Positions 10,101 through 17,618 are shown, counted from the first letter of the stretch. The stretch is DNA of 30,396 nt from a virus (IMGVR_UViG_3300014913_000053:1-30396), one strand, 5' to 3'. Program-made: numbers and translations. Notes: generated by a model not told the origin, from the letters alone.

Positions 10101-10664
10101 GTATTCTTTAGAAATACGCGGCGTGAACTTCTCCATAAAATACGGTGACTCACGGATCTTGTCATCAATAGCCGTCTTCATAACCTGCCTGGCCAACGGT
10201 AGATTTTTTGAGATGAGCGGTATAACCATCTCAGTCCCTGTAGATAAACCGAAAGTCTTCTGAGGATCTATCAAGCATGAAAGTTCGTAGATAACACGAC
10301 ACAAAGATATTGACAGCAAAAATGTCTTTCCAACGCCGATCGCACCTGTCAATACAACTTCTCTGTAATTGTAATCAAAAAGATCTATCAGATCCTTCCT
10401 GAGTTCGGGATATAGTGTTTCACAAGATTCTCCCAAATAATAAGGATCGTCAATAAATTGCTCCATAGAAACAGGCTCTGTATGATACCTGTGGTCCATC
10501 AGTTCCTGCGTTGACTCCACACCATTTTCATCATCCTGCAAGATACCAAACAGTAATGCTCTCTCTTCAGGTGTGAGTGTAGACACCATATCCCCTGCTA
10601 CAGAGTCAATCTCATCAGGGGTTACTATCGAACGCTTACGCCCCTGTCTAGTCGTTATTATCAT
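7137..10664 (-). CDS. Terminase large subunit with two inteins
   Basis: 1175 residues in one frame. Removing residues 220-399 and 788-1101 leaves a 681-residue large terminase. ATPase: Walker A GAIGVGKT at 107-114 and Walker B VFSVGLDE at 212-219. Nuclease (RNase H-like): HIDTSVSGDSTGF at 634-646 with Asp636, then KIDHPEAG joined to SKDIADAVAG after splicing, with Asp1104 and Asp1107. Intein 1 starts at Cys220 directly after Walker B and ends HN, with Thr as +1 residue. Intein 2 starts at Cys788 and ends HN, with Ser as +1. Both interrupt the most conserved catalytic motifs, so packaging should depend on splicing. The start overlaps the preceding gene by 17 bases. The gene is followed two bases later by the portal. 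Confidence 0.95.
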   Translation of the reverse strand: MIITTRQGRKRSIVTPDEIDSVAGDMVSTLTPEERALLFGILQDDENGVESTQELMDHRYHTEPVSMEQFIDDPYYLGESCETLYPELRKDLIDLFDYNYREVVLTGAIGVGKTFLLSISLCRVIYELSCLIDPQKTFGLSTGTEMVIPLISKNLPLARQVMKTAIDDKIRESPYFMEKFTPRISKEYTLFPSNIRVIIGSYGSERILGSNVFSVGLDECFGEDQSVSVVRDGEVSSVTVGDLWRMSDPEKSYVEVLGFDHEKKEVKSGWWRIKKSTIQRRVNIKTGHGDMSPSLEHPVLVRRGDWLVYDYACNIKPGDSIVTEGVSSTVEEEDGGKGDGSCELKFARGVRDETLRVDDLPVGLALTKVLSVRELPSEQTYSLCTQYETFFAGGFLVHNTNFPPARKAQQITTGFGQRRTRAHYDPVEKVYRNLVRRIKSRMMKAGGDFPGMIILASSAATLESFTERKIKDSRDDPKVFVRDHVPWTAKPGENFCGEKFWVICSSSSLRARILEEDEYDVITDEYLDDNDAWLLDVPIEYKDDFDSDIENALRDIAGISTQAMSIYIQRSEAIRECADPEIKHAFTMGEWTAGGPGAFRWKYLCRRFERRLPGGYTEEGFMPKVNPKALRWCHIDTSVSGDSTGFTVAHIDRWVEVVRRDGDGRKYVDYAPSFYVDVVLRINPPPGEQIYLPDLRRLVYELSTHGYSFMGFSTDKYQYVEMHQQIKRRGIHAELISMDETTNPYDELKRAIYEKRIRFHEYEPLIEELKTLEYDRLRGKIDHPEAGCFVGSTRIPLLDGSCPMISELAGKEVELYSCTQNGRIVPGIARGRLTKYVTDFVDIVLDSGAVERCTPEHFWMLRDGTYKRADMLRPGVDRLMPISRIWPVNGGYERVSDSHGRRTLTHHLVWSFHYDDISNDKCVHHLNGCKVDNALANLACESKSFHAYHHTLMRHRESGEYTKKVAEGLQRFNTSERGRRVHSEAMSRLHKSSTTEDYIRRAHKNRNFRSDIDLESLNSVRSEENANAAARSLNCGRNVVMRVLRENGFKNWEDFLASEIGKNHKVRYVIPVKLEVAVPVYDLEVDVFSNFALASGVFVHNSKDIADAVAGAIYGLSIRSTRLPIDMIPDKGIQGKGDNSWVSPLVPASQVDIAEAREMAEDAQDSDYVPILFGD
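7362..8303 (-). mobile_element. Intein 2 (314 aa) with HNH endonuclease, in the terminase nuclease site
   Basis: Residues 788-1101 of the terminase. Block A is CFVGSTRIPLLDG; block B is near AVERCTPEHFWML; block F is VPVYDLEVDVFSNFAL; block G is GVFVHN followed by Ser. The middle holds an HNH homing endonuclease (HHLVWSFHYDDI, then CVHHLNGCKVDNALANL at 922-938). After that comes a basic helical segment and an HTH-like tail (NAAARSLNCGRNVVMRVL) that could read DNA. The insertion lies between HPEAG and SKDIADA. All splicing residues look present, so it is probably active. Confidence 0.93.
9468..10007 (-). mobile_element. Intein 1 (180 aa, mini-intein) at the terminase Walker B site
   Basis: Residues 220-399 of the terminase. 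Block A is CFGEDQSVSVVRDG; block B is GHGDMSPSLEHPVLV with the usual His; block F is EQTYSLCTQYETFFAGG; block G is FLVHN followed by Thr. No endonuclease is present; the linker (about 325-350) is short, acidic and Gly-rich. The penultimate His and terminal Asn are intact, so splicing is likely. One copy of the dispersed palindrome GCGAACTTGAGTTCGC (9625-9640) lies in this linker, where an endonuclease domain would normally sit. Confidence 0.9.
9625..9640. repeat. Dispersed palindrome copy B (inside intein 1)
   Basis: GCGAACTTGAGTTCGC in the linker of intein 1, read as CELKFA. Same sequence as copy A. Confidence 0.8.
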
Positions 10665-11787
10665 TCTGTTTTCCGCTCATGTCCGTGCTCCATACTTTTT
10701 TGTTAGCCACACCTGCCTTTGCTGGCCCAGGAGGCATACTAGCAGCCACTTTTACGACAACATGCTCCTCTTCTTCTCCCTGTTGTTCATCTCCCATGTC
10801 AGGCTTCTCATCAGCCTCCCTAACCTCCATGTTTTCTACAGGATCTGCGACATCCTCTATAGGTGCGTATTCTTCCTCTTCCTCATCCTCTTCATCTCTA
10901 TCACTATCGTCCTGCCCGTTATCCTCAACCCCAAATCTCTCCACTATATGATCATCCGTGCGACCATCCTCCCTGTCATCCTCGCCACCCTTGTCTTGCC
11001 CTTTTTGCTTCTCACTCACCTCAAAAGGAACATCTATCACCAAAGGCTCTTCTTCCTCCATCTCATCTTCGTAACCATCATCCATGGGCTCGTCATCCAT
11101 GGCAACCCCCAACTTGTCAGCCATCTCCTTGCGAATCTCTCCGTTGTCATCACGCAAGAGACCAGCTCTCTTAATAGCACCAAGAGCGGCCAATACCCTT
11201 CCCCGTGACACCGGCTCCTTGAACGCTTTAGCAGCCGCCTCACCATAACGATCCTTAACGAAAGCTTCTTTCTCGGCAGATACCGTCAAAGTGCCAAGAT
11301 CACGAGACCCTACCAGCCCAAGATCCATCTTTATGGTATGCATATCCTTAACCACGGATCGCATCTCCCTGGCAACAGGCAACAACTGACTCCTGAACGT
11401 TTGATTTATCCTGGATTCAGCCGCCAACACATCAAAATGATATTCAAGTTCTCTGTACGTATTTTCAAGCCTCTGTAACTCACCTAACTTGCTGGAAAAC
11501 GTCTCCTCTGCCTCATTGAACATTCGAGGCAAAGACGCCCTCACCATCATCCCTTTGTTGAGATCTTCCTTGTATCTATACAGGAGTATCGTCATGGATT
11601 TCCTGGTGACATCCCTCGACTCTCCCATTCTTTCCTGTATGTATTTCGCTATATGAGGCACCGGGAACCCGGCATAGAACATCTCATCAATTTGGCTTTT
11701 ACACCTAAGAGCCTTTATCCTCTTATGTTTTTTTTGTTCCTTAAGAAGCTTACGCACAGCAGCAGGTGTGGTTTTCTTTCTAGCCAT
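10648..11787 (-). CDS. Putative small terminase subunit / DNA-recognition protein
   Basis: 379 residues. The N-terminus is basic with an HTH-like stretch (GFPVPHIAKYIQERMGE, about 40-56). The middle is helical and the last 140 residues are extremely acidic, with runs of Glu and Asp. It lies directly upstream of the large terminase and overlaps it by 17 bases. That position, the N-terminal DNA-binding look and the helical core fit a small terminase subunit, but no family signature is certain and the acidic tail is unusual. Start at ATG 11787. A 17-codon frame (TTG start, STAEVACLVAVMWSVD) ends in a TGATG overlap with it and might be a leader. Confidence 0.7.
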   Translation of the reverse strand: MARKKTTPAAVRKLLKEQKKHKRIKALRCKSQIDEMFYAGFPVPHIAKYIQERMGESRDVTRKSMTILLYRYKEDLNKGMMVRASLPRMFNEAEETFSSKLGELQRLENTYRELEYHFDVLAAESRINQTFRSQLLPVAREMRSVVKDMHTIKMDLGLVGSRDLGTLTVSAEKEAFVKDRYGEAAAKAFKEPVSRGRVLAALGAIKRAGLLRDDNGEIRKEMADKLGVAMDDEPMDDGYEDEMEEEEPLVIDVPFEVSEKQKGQDKGGEDDREDGRTDDHIVERFGVEDNGQDDSDRDEEDEEEEEYAPIEDVADPVENMEVREADEKPDMGDEQQGEEEEHVVVKVAASMPPGPAKAGVANKKVWSTDMSGKQNDNND

Positions 11788-11852
11788 CAGTCAACGCTCC
11801 ACATTACAGCAACCAAACAGGCAACTTCAGCCGTTGACAATACTACACCATT

Positions 11853-13676
11853 CTATTCCAAAACACCAGACACACTTGCCAACTTACCACGTTTTTCCTT
11901 TTGAAGCTTCTTGACAAGCTGTTCTATCCTCTTCTGTGCCCTCTTTTCAGCCTCGTGCTGCTCTTTTTGAGTATCAGGCTCATCACCCATTATACCCACA
12001 AATTGACCAGTCTTAACCCCTAAGACATCCAGCATCACCTCGTCATGGCCAATGTTAGAAACACAGTAATAACTAGGCACATTCTCAACCGTCTCATTCA
12101 CACCTATCCGCGCAATCCTCGTCTCGCATTGTGCAAATACAGCAGGACTCCAATCAAGTTCCGCGAAAACACATACCGTAGCCCTGTGCTGCAAACCATC
12201 CAAACCAGCCGCCGATCTAAGACTAAGAATAGCTATATCCGTCTCCCCCTCCATGAACGATTTCAACCCCTTTTTCTTCTTCTTAACCGTCTCCTTACCC
12301 GTAAAAAATACAGGTTTAAAATCTTTCAACTCTTCTCGTAAAATATCATGGACAGCATGATGCCAGGCATACACCAACGGCTTCTCGCCAGCCTCTAACA
12401 ACCCTCTCACAAACGCCGCCACATACTCAGCTTTGGCTACCCCCGTAGCCTTCCTTGACTCACGCTCTATATCCCTAGCCAGCCGTCCCTTGGCCGTAAA
12501 ACTGGCTTCGTGGTAACCGTCAGCCTTTATCAATGCAACCTTAATGAGACTATCATACAGCTCGCTATCATGATTCAGATCCTGCACATGCCTGTCCACA
12601 CGAGGAAGATTGAGCGCCACATCATCATCGGTAGCACGTCGCCTCAACATCAACCCCTCCCTCGTTAAATGACCATGCAGAGCTTGAGGATCTGTCACAA
12701 TATCCTCACCGTACCCACTGCACCATTCCCGCGTAAACGCCTCACGAGATCCCAGGCAATGAAAATCTATAGCATTCATCACCGACCAAATCTCTACACC
12801 GTATCCAAAAACCGGCGTCCCCGACATCCCAAACACATTCTCAGCCCTTGACGAAACCAACGATGCAGACGAGTACTTTTGTGTCCCTATATGCCTCAAC
12901 TCTTGAATCTCATCAAAAATAATCGTCTTAAATTCTCGCTCTAAGATCTCCTCTTCCCACCATTGTAAAAGCCCATAATGGATAATAGCAAACGGTGTGG
13001 ACGGTATCGCAGTTGCCGTCTGGCTTTTCAAAACAGGAGCCAGCGCACGCCCCCTACGCTCCCATCGCTCAAAATCTGAAATGAGCATATCGTCTTGCCA
13101 TGTCAGCCCTTTCATCTCGAAGAGCATCCCTATCATGCGCTGCCATTGTTCCTGTACATGCGTCTGACATACCACAAGGATAGGATATTTGCCCGCTGTC
13201 GCCGCCGCTGCTAACCCCGTCCACGTCTTCCCTAACCCCATACCGTCCGCTAATAGACACCGCTTGTTCCCCGCCATATAGGTCACACCGGACTCCTGAT
13301 AGGGATACAGCTTGCCCAAAAAATTGGACGGTGGCGTAGTCTTTAACAGGTCATCACCTGTTATGCGTTTATTTATACGCTTGATCTCTTCATCACGAGA
13401 AGATTCCAGCACCCACCTGCACTGGTCTATATTGACAGGATACCGCATCAATAACCAGTTAAGGTCTGCTACTTCTCGCCTACTAGAACTAAACTCCAGC
13501 ATCTTATCCCTGTGGTGAACCTTTGCCCCCGGAAATACCCTCTTGGCAAACTCTAACAGAATAGGCTCACCCACTAGCTGAAACATCCTGTCACTAGTAT
13601 CATACTCAAGAGTGCCGTAACAGTGACCGTCTAAACTAGGCTCTTTAAGGTAATCAGGTACAATCAACTCACTCAT
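11853..13676 (-). CDS. SNF2-family DNA helicase/translocase
   Basis: 607 residues with a complete SF2/SNF2 ATPase core: YPYQESGV (Q-like motif) at 124-131, Walker A DGMGLGKT at 144-151, Walker B variant DEIQ at 255-258, SGTP at 285-288, then the second lobe with SLRSAAGLDGLQ and QCETRIARIG (arginine-finger motif VI). The last 60 residues are a Lys/Glu-rich helix. Such proteins move on DNA and remodel protein-DNA complexes. In phages they can act in replication, recombination or anti-defence. The start at 13676 forms an ATGA overlap with the nuclease gene and has GGGGAG upstream; an in-frame start 5 codons earlier is less likely. Confidence 0.9.
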   Translation of the reverse strand: MSELIVPDYLKEPSLDGHCYGTLEYDTSDRMFQLVGEPILLEFAKRVFPGAKVHHRDKMLEFSSSRREVADLNWLLMRYPVNIDQCRWVLESSRDEEIKRINKRITGDDLLKTTPPSNFLGKLYPYQESGVTYMAGNKRCLLADGMGLGKTWTGLAAAATAGKYPILVVCQTHVQEQWQRMIGMLFEMKGLTWQDDMLISDFERWERRGRALAPVLKSQTATAIPSTPFAIIHYGLLQWWEEEILEREFKTIIFDEIQELRHIGTQKYSSASLVSSRAENVFGMSGTPVFGYGVEIWSVMNAIDFHCLGSREAFTREWCSGYGEDIVTDPQALHGHLTREGLMLRRRATDDDVALNLPRVDRHVQDLNHDSELYDSLIKVALIKADGYHEASFTAKGRLARDIERESRKATGVAKAEYVAAFVRGLLEAGEKPLVYAWHHAVHDILREELKDFKPVFFTGKETVKKKKKGLKSFMEGETDIAILSLRSAAGLDGLQHRATVCVFAELDWSPAVFAQCETRIARIGVNETVENVPSYYCVSNIGHDEVMLDVLGVKTGQFVGIMGDEPDTQKEQHEAEKRAQKRIEQLVKKLQKEKRGKLASVSGVLE

Positions 13677-14068
13677 ACAGTAACTCCCCAATTTCTGCTC
13701 AACGCAATGTACAATACGGGCTTCCCATGAGCCTCCGTGATATGGTGAAACAACCCTCTCTCACTAACCAAAATGACAGCCTTCACCTTTCCACCCGCCG
13801 CATACCTGGCAACCTGCTTGGCTACCGTCTTCGAGTTTGGTTTACCCTTCTTTACCTCTATAGCTACCCCGTCCCCAGCTAAAAGATCAACCCTACACCG
13901 TGGAGCTATCACAACCTCTTTTTCGTAGATTATTCCATGCTCATCAAGTAGATCACGAACAGCTTTTACAACCTCAGACTCTAGCCTCACATAATGCAAT
14001 CTCAAAGAGCGTAAAAGCTCCCTGATAGCATACGCATCCTGCGAACTTGAGTTCGTTTTTTCAGTCAC
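13673..14068 (-). CDS. PD-(D/E)XK nuclease
   Basis: 131 residues. Residues 40-95 carry the fold's hallmark: CRVDLLAGDGVAIEVKKGKPN, that is an Asp, about 10 residues, then Glu-x-Lys, and a following helix with KQVARY that often holds the conserved Gln. The N-terminus is a helix ahead of the catalytic core. It overlaps the SNF2 gene by ATGA, so the two are translationally coupled and may act together as a nuclease-helicase pair. DNA rather than RNA as substrate is inferred from the partner. The palindrome GCGAACTTGAGTTCG (14041-14055) lies at codons 5-9. Confidence 0.85.
   Translation of the reverse strand: MTEKTNSSSQDAYAIRELLRSLRLHYVRLESEVVKAVRDLLDEHGIIYEKEVVIAPRCRVDLLAGDGVAIEVKKGKPNSKTVAKQVARYAAGGKVKAVILVSERGLFHHITEAHGKPVLYIALSRNWGVTV
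14041..14055. repeat. Dispersed palindrome copy C
   Basis: GCGAACTTGAGTTCG in codons 5-9 of the PD-(D/E)XK nuclease gene, read as TNSSSQ and followed by T6 on the plus strand. Confidence 0.8.
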
Positions 14069-14372
14069 AAGGAATACTGTCAGAAGCTATTCTGACCTTG
14101 GCAGCTTCTCTTTCCATGTGAGTCTTGAGGACGGCTTCAACCTCACCTATGCCATAGAGCGTATAAAGATCGGCAAGCCCAGAAAAGACCTCGCGTCTTA
14201 TCTTTAACTCCAGGTAGTAACGCTCATCAGCTTCATCTTTTGACATATCTGTTTTTTTGTCCATTCCAACATCTCCTCTTCGAGCCTGCTCAGCAAGGCA
14301 GGCATTACAGATACTATCATTCACCTTATGCGTAAACGTCCTGCATTTTGGGTTTTCACACACGTATGACAT
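14061..14372 (-). CDS. Small zinc-ribbon protein
   Basis: 103 residues. An N-terminal Cys cluster, CENPKC and CNACLAEQ, would bind one zinc. The rest is helical and acidic, with YYLELKIRREVFSGLADLY. GAGGAG precedes the start, and the gene overlaps the nuclease gene by 8 bases. Function unknown; the position in the nuclease-helicase operon is the only hint. Confidence 0.75.
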   Translation of the reverse strand: MSYVCENPKCRTFTHKVNDSICNACLAEQARRGDVGMDKKTDMSKDEADERYYLELKIRREVFSGLADLYTLYGIGEVEAVLKTHMEREAAKVRIASDSIPCD

Positions 14373-14375
14373 AGC

Positions 14376-14633
14376 CTACTCCTCAGCACCAGCCTCTGCA
14401 CGCCCCTCCTCTAACCCCTCAATCTTACCCTCATTATAACCGTCCGTCTTGCCTTCCTCGTAGCCATTATCGTAACCTATCTCCTTCGCCGCATCCTCAC
14501 CCTCTTCTCTGGCCTCATCCATACAATGTGAACACGGATCTGCTGCTACCATGATTGTCCCAGCACTAACATCAAGACTTCCACTCAGATCCGTTCCACA
14601 CTCAGAGCACTGTATCGAAAATTCAAACTGCAT
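14376..14633 (-). CDS. Small zinc-binding protein with acidic Gly/Glu repeat tail
   Basis: 85 residues. CSECGTDL and CSHCMDEA give two CxxC pairs separated by about 25 residues, a zinc ribbon. The C-terminal half is a low-complexity acidic tail built from imperfect units such as DNGYEEGKT, DGYNEGKI and EGLEEGR. AGGAGG precedes the start, and an inverted repeat lies just upstream (14643-14670). It is the first gene after the promoter at 14791-14819, heading the run towards the nuclease, helicase and terminase genes. Function unknown. Confidence 0.75.
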   Translation of the reverse strand: MQFEFSIQCSECGTDLSGSLDVSAGTIMVAADPCSHCMDEAREEGEDAAKEIGYDNGYEEGKTDGYNEGKIEGLEEGRAEAGAEE

Positions 14634-14642
14634 AATCCCTCC

Positions 14643-14670
14643 TCTTGAGCATCTTGCTCATTATTCAAGA
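14643..14670 (-). promoter_or_regulatory. Stem-loop in the leader of the 14376-14633 gene
   Basis: The arms TCTTGA and TCAAGA enclose a second inverted repeat GAGCA-TCT-TGCTC. On the transcript it would fold just upstream of the AGGAGG ribosome site and could influence translation. There is no T run, so it is not a terminator. Confidence 0.35.
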
Positions 14671-14790
14671 TAATTACCGATCATAATTAAGCTGCGAAAT
14701 GCTGCGCACAACATCCCACAGACCCTAAATTAACGCCGTCTACACGAATTATACCTAAACCGCTCCTGCGCTCGTTTATACTCTCCCTTG

Positions 14791-14819
14791 ACCCTACTCT
14801 ATCTTGGGGATTTTGTCAA
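14791..14819 (-). promoter_or_regulatory. Sigma70-like promoter (TTGACA-N17-TAGGGT)
   Basis: A perfect -35 TTGACA overlaps the stop codon of the upstream gene, with a 17-base spacer and a weak -10 TAGGGT. The stretch 14634-14815 holds this promoter, a leader of about 150 bases and the stem-loop before the 85-residue gene. It is 182 bases long with no supportable gene. A nearby TATAAT at about 14746 lacks a good -35. Confidence 0.5.
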
Positions 14820-15145
14820 CCTACTGACGGTCTCTCGGCAACGTGGTACTGCCCGTTGACCCAGCCATCCTGGTAGTCGTCAGAATTCACTTGTGGATCG
14901 GAAATCTTCACAGCAAACTTCTCCACCTCATCCCAATTCATGTTCCCAGATGCCCAGTCATGGATCTCGTAATAATCATCCTCAAACACGGGTATGATCT
15001 CCTCATCAAGACACCGCTGCATATCACCATCGTACTCCTCTTTGTAATGCATAGCTTTACTCTCAGCAATAACATAAACAGGCACTCCCCACTTGGTGCC
15101 ATCCGGCATCTCGACAACATACAGTTTTTCCATTACTCCACTCAT
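14816..15145 (-). CDS. Hypothetical acidic protein
   Basis: 109 residues, not recognised. It begins as a beta strand pair (EKLYVVEMPDGTKWGVPVYVIAE) and continues acidic and aromatic (DDYYEIHDWASGNMNWDEVEKFAVKISD). No Cys cluster or membrane segment. The start overlaps the stop of the Lar-like gene by ATGA and has AGGAGAG upstream. Its stop codon lies inside the -35 box of the next promoter. Confidence 0.75.
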   Translation of the reverse strand: MSGVMEKLYVVEMPDGTKWGVPVYVIAESKAMHYKEEYDGDMQRCLDEEIIPVFEDDYYEIHDWASGNMNWDEVEKFAVKISDPQVNSDDYQDGWVNGQYHVAERPSVG

Positions 15146-15450
15146 TTTTCACTCTCCTTTTCTTGCTCGCTAGCAGCCTTCCTCGCCGCTGCAATTTTGT
15201 CCTCAATACCACTGAGAAATCTTTCCATTTCTCTTCTTGTCATTTTAGAATAATCAACCTCTTCAATATCAATAACCCTTGGCAGACCATTCCATAAACG
15301 AATTGCACCAGTCTTATTTCCAGCCGTTGGCCCATTCATATGACACAACTTGCACTCTACGTACCACATATTTTCAGACGCCACATGATCAACATTTTCG
15401 TCGTTACATTGACCACCACAGATAGGATTAGGACATCTCTTTATCCTCAT
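15142..15450 (-). CDS. Lar-like zinc-ribbon protein
   Basis: 102 residues from ATG 15450. The first half follows the pattern of Lar-type restriction-alleviation proteins: CPNPICGGQC, then MWYVECKLCHMNGPTAG, then a KTGAIRLWNGL stretch matching the usual A-x-x-x-WN ending. The rest is a helical Lys/Glu tail. Lar proteins modulate host type I restriction, but many phage copies are uncharacterised. Start choice: AAGGAGAAGAA precedes 15450, and the upstream frame ends with an ATGA overlap here; a start 8 codons earlier (15474) would bury that ribosome site. A second, broken Lar-like gene lies at 17621-17822. Confidence 0.75.
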   Translation of the reverse strand: MRIKRCPNPICGGQCNDENVDHVASENMWYVECKLCHMNGPTAGNKTGAIRLWNGLPRVIDIEEVDYSKMTRREMERFLSGIEDKIAAARKAASEQEKESEK

Positions 15451-15738
15451 TTCTTCTCCTTCTTTTTTCTGCATATTGGATACAACGGATAATGTTCACA
15501 GTATCCCTTTAGCCAGGACACTGGCTTTCTTGCTCTTATCGTTATCCCAAAACCACCGTGCTGACACTCAACAAACTGGTTATCACCTACAAAAAAAAAG
15601 CGTTGTACTTCCGTACATTCTTACGCTTTTGATTTCTTTGCCAGGATACAACTCTTTGACAGTATAGTAGCAATCACCTGGTGTATTGCCACACCCTGTA
15701 ACCAACATCATCAAAGCAAAAATTAGATACTTCAGCAC
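15447..15738 (-). pseudogene. Small lipoprotein interrupted by a frameshift at a T9 run
   Basis: GTG 15738 opens MLKYLIFALMMLVTGCGNTP, a lipoprotein signal with lipobox LVTGC and the modified Cys at residue 16. The frame then runs into nine T residues (15591-15599) and stops at 15583 after 51 residues. Reading eight T instead of nine continues for 47 more codons (VGDNQFVECQHGGFGI, then KPVSWLKGYCEHYPLYPICR) and ends exactly in an ATGA overlap with the Lar-like gene. The intact product would be about 96 residues with several Cys, anchored to a membrane. AAGGTGAG precedes the start, 4 bases after the Thg1 stop. Homopolymer mutation, transcriptional slippage or a sequence error are all possible. 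Confidence 0.75.
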
Positions 15739-15742
15739 TGTC

Positions 15743-16618
15743 TCACCTTTCGTTCTTCTTTTCGTTTTTTCTTAATAAAAACGGCTTACCTTCAAAAATA
15801 ACATCAACAGTATTAGCTATACGCTGCAGAGGAGGCATTCCAAGAAGTTCGACATTTGTTCTTAAAACCTCTAACCCTGGATTTGTTCGAGCCTCGTGCA
15901 TAGCAGGAAGTCTGTCTATTTCATCCGTTGTAAACTTTAACATCTTTTTTACTCGTCTAAAATATGCACCTTTCTTTTCGCGATCCATATAATCATTCCA
16001 GTTAACGCCATACTCAGAGAACATCATCTCTTGCATCTCTTTTGTGGATTTTTTATACAGATCTTTATTCGAGAAAAATGATTGCGCTGCGGATTGAACA
16101 CTATTCCTGCTGGCATCCTGTTCACGCCACAACAAGCAATTAACAACCTCCTCCTTTGTGGGCACCTGAAATACACGACAATCGAACAATGCAAACGGTT
16201 TATTTTGCAGGAGAAGCGATTTATCCCGATCTGATTGCAAAAGCCCCAAACATTCATCAAGCACAGCTCCTCTAAAATATGCCGTACACATGGAAGCCAA
16301 TATGCTAGTAAGTTTCGCCAACTTTCCATCCATGAAAATCTGACTTCTCGTATCGGGCGAATAGAACACCAAGGTTATCTCATCAGATTGAGTATAACCA
16401 ACCACTGCATTTGTTTCTTTTACAAGCTCAAAGGTAGTAGCATCCATGATTCTATGAAAAGACGCATCAAACGGCCTGGCTAACCCCTTTGTCCACGTAT
16501 GAAATGCCTTCCCATCCAACCTGGCTATAACAGGGAGAAGAGGCATAGCTCTTGCCGATGTATAAGCCTTCTCGTATGACTTCATTCTGTCGCCTAGCCC
16601 CGTTTTGTCAGTACTCAT
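15743..16618 (-). CDS. Thg1-like 3'-5' RNA polymerase (tRNA-His guanylyltransferase family)
   Basis: 291 residues. Family motifs: DRMKSYE at 10-16, IARLDGKAFHTWTKG at 31-45 with metal-binding Asp35, and GYTQSDEITLVF at 74-85 with Asp79. These enzymes add nucleotides to the 5' end of tRNA in the reverse direction. Thg1-like proteins of bacteria and phages mostly repair truncated 5' ends by templated addition rather than making tRNA-His G-1. The start at 16618 is the ATG with AGGTGA upstream; a TTG two codons earlier is in frame. It lies between a DHH phosphoesterase and a lipoprotein gene in a tight operon, and fits with the CCA-adding, kinase and RlaP-like genes further upstream. Confidence 0.9.
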   Translation of the reverse strand: MSTDKTGLGDRMKSYEKAYTSARAMPLLPVIARLDGKAFHTWTKGLARPFDASFHRIMDATTFELVKETNAVVGYTQSDEITLVFYSPDTRSQIFMDGKLAKLTSILASMCTAYFRGAVLDECLGLLQSDRDKSLLLQNKPFALFDCRVFQVPTKEEVVNCLLWREQDASRNSVQSAAQSFFSNKDLYKKSTKEMQEMMFSEYGVNWNDYMDREKKGAYFRRVKKMLKFTTDEIDRLPAMHEARTNPGLEVLRTNVELLGMPPLQRIANTVDVIFEGKPFLLRKNEKKNER

Positions 16619-16628
16619 TGTCAATCAC

Positions 16629-17618
16629 CTACCCCTTGCTCCACAACGTTTTAAAATACTCCCAGCTACACTGAAAACCAGCCGCCCCAGCATGTCCTCC
16701 ACCGCTTGGCATATCACCCTCGTTACCCAGCTTCTTAGCCAGATCTCCCAGATGAATATCTTCCGTATGAGTACCATAAAAGCTCACCGTCAAGAACTCA
16801 CCCCTCACAAGCTGAAACGTCACCATGAGATCATGTTTTGACTCATCATAGAACCCGTTAAACATTTCAGAATTGCCAGTCTGATTCAACATGATCGCGT
16901 CATATCCAGCAAAGTTAGCCTCAAACGCTTTGCTCTCCATCAACGTAGCCCATTGAGCCTCTTGATACTCCATCAATTCACGTCCCTTGTACAGACATGA
17001 TCGCAAGAAATCCCTGCGCTTATCAGAGAACAAATCATCCCAAAAAACTCGCGCCATATACCTCGAAGGATCACATGAGATCGATCCCAAATAGTAGCTT
17101 AATGACCTCGCCTTTGAGGCATCATCGTCACTCATATCTGCATGCCGCCACGTATCCCAGTCACCTATAAGACTCAGAACCTCTGGAATCTCTTTCCTAT
17201 CCTCAATATCCTTATCCATGTGTTGCAAATCGTTAAGGAACATCCATGTCAACTCACATGCCGACAAAGGTTTCCCGTCAACATCATTGACCCACCTCAC
17301 ACCGTCAACAGCATTAGCTACATTGAACGCAAGGGATAAATCAACCGAAGTCTTATGATGATCAATCCATACAAGCCTATCACCCAGCTTATCAGCAAAC
17401 TTAAGCATCTCATCATCCGGCTGAAACGAAAAATCTACAAGATAAATCCGTCCTGCATCCTCACCATAAGGAAGATTCTTTGGGATAGGCATACCATAGT
17501 TGATCGGATGCCACTGAACGGACGGATCTACACCGCCGTTCTGTTTTCTTAAATACTTATACACCACCATTGCAGAGGCATATCCATCTGGGTCCATATG
17601 ATAAATTATCGCATCCAT
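16629..17618 (-). CDS. DHH/DHHA1-family phosphoesterase
   Basis: 329 residues. Motif I HMDPDGYAS at 7-15, motif II LVDFS, motif III WIDHH, and the C-terminal DHHA1 signature PSGGGHAGAAGF. The family cleaves phosphodiester or pyrophosphate bonds in small nucleotides or nucleic acids (NrnA nano-RNase, RecJ, GdpP C-terminus); the substrate here is not decided by sequence. Start at 17618: it follows the broken Lar-like frame by two bases and has GAGGAAAGAAGAG upstream, so a start 11 codons earlier is unlikely. It lies 10 bases before the Thg1-like gene, which suggests shared RNA-end metabolism. Confidence 0.9.
   Translation of the reverse strand: MDAIIYHMDPDGYASAMVVYKYLRKQNGGVDPSVQWHPINYGMPIPKNLPYGEDAGRIYLVDFSFQPDDEMLKFADKLGDRLVWIDHHKTSVDLSLAFNVANAVDGVRWVNDVDGKPLSACELTWMFLNDLQHMDKDIEDRKEIPEVLSLIGDWDTWRHADMSDDDASKARSLSYYLGSISCDPSRYMARVFWDDLFSDKRRDFLRSCLYKGRELMEYQEAQWATLMESKAFEANFAGYDAIMLNQTGNSEMFNGFYDESKHDLMVTFQLVRGEFLTVSFYGTHTEDIHLGDLAKKLGNEGDMPSGGGHAGAAGFQCSWEYFKTLWSKG

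Noticed and set aside
14041-14060. Plus-strand hairpin CGAACTTGAGTTCG followed by T6 as a terminator
   Set aside because: Only a 5-bp stem, and no plus-strand transcript is supported. It is one copy of the dispersed palindrome.
14634-14815. About 40-codon open stretch after the stop at 14816
   Set aside because: No start codon or ribosome site; better explained as promoter and leader.
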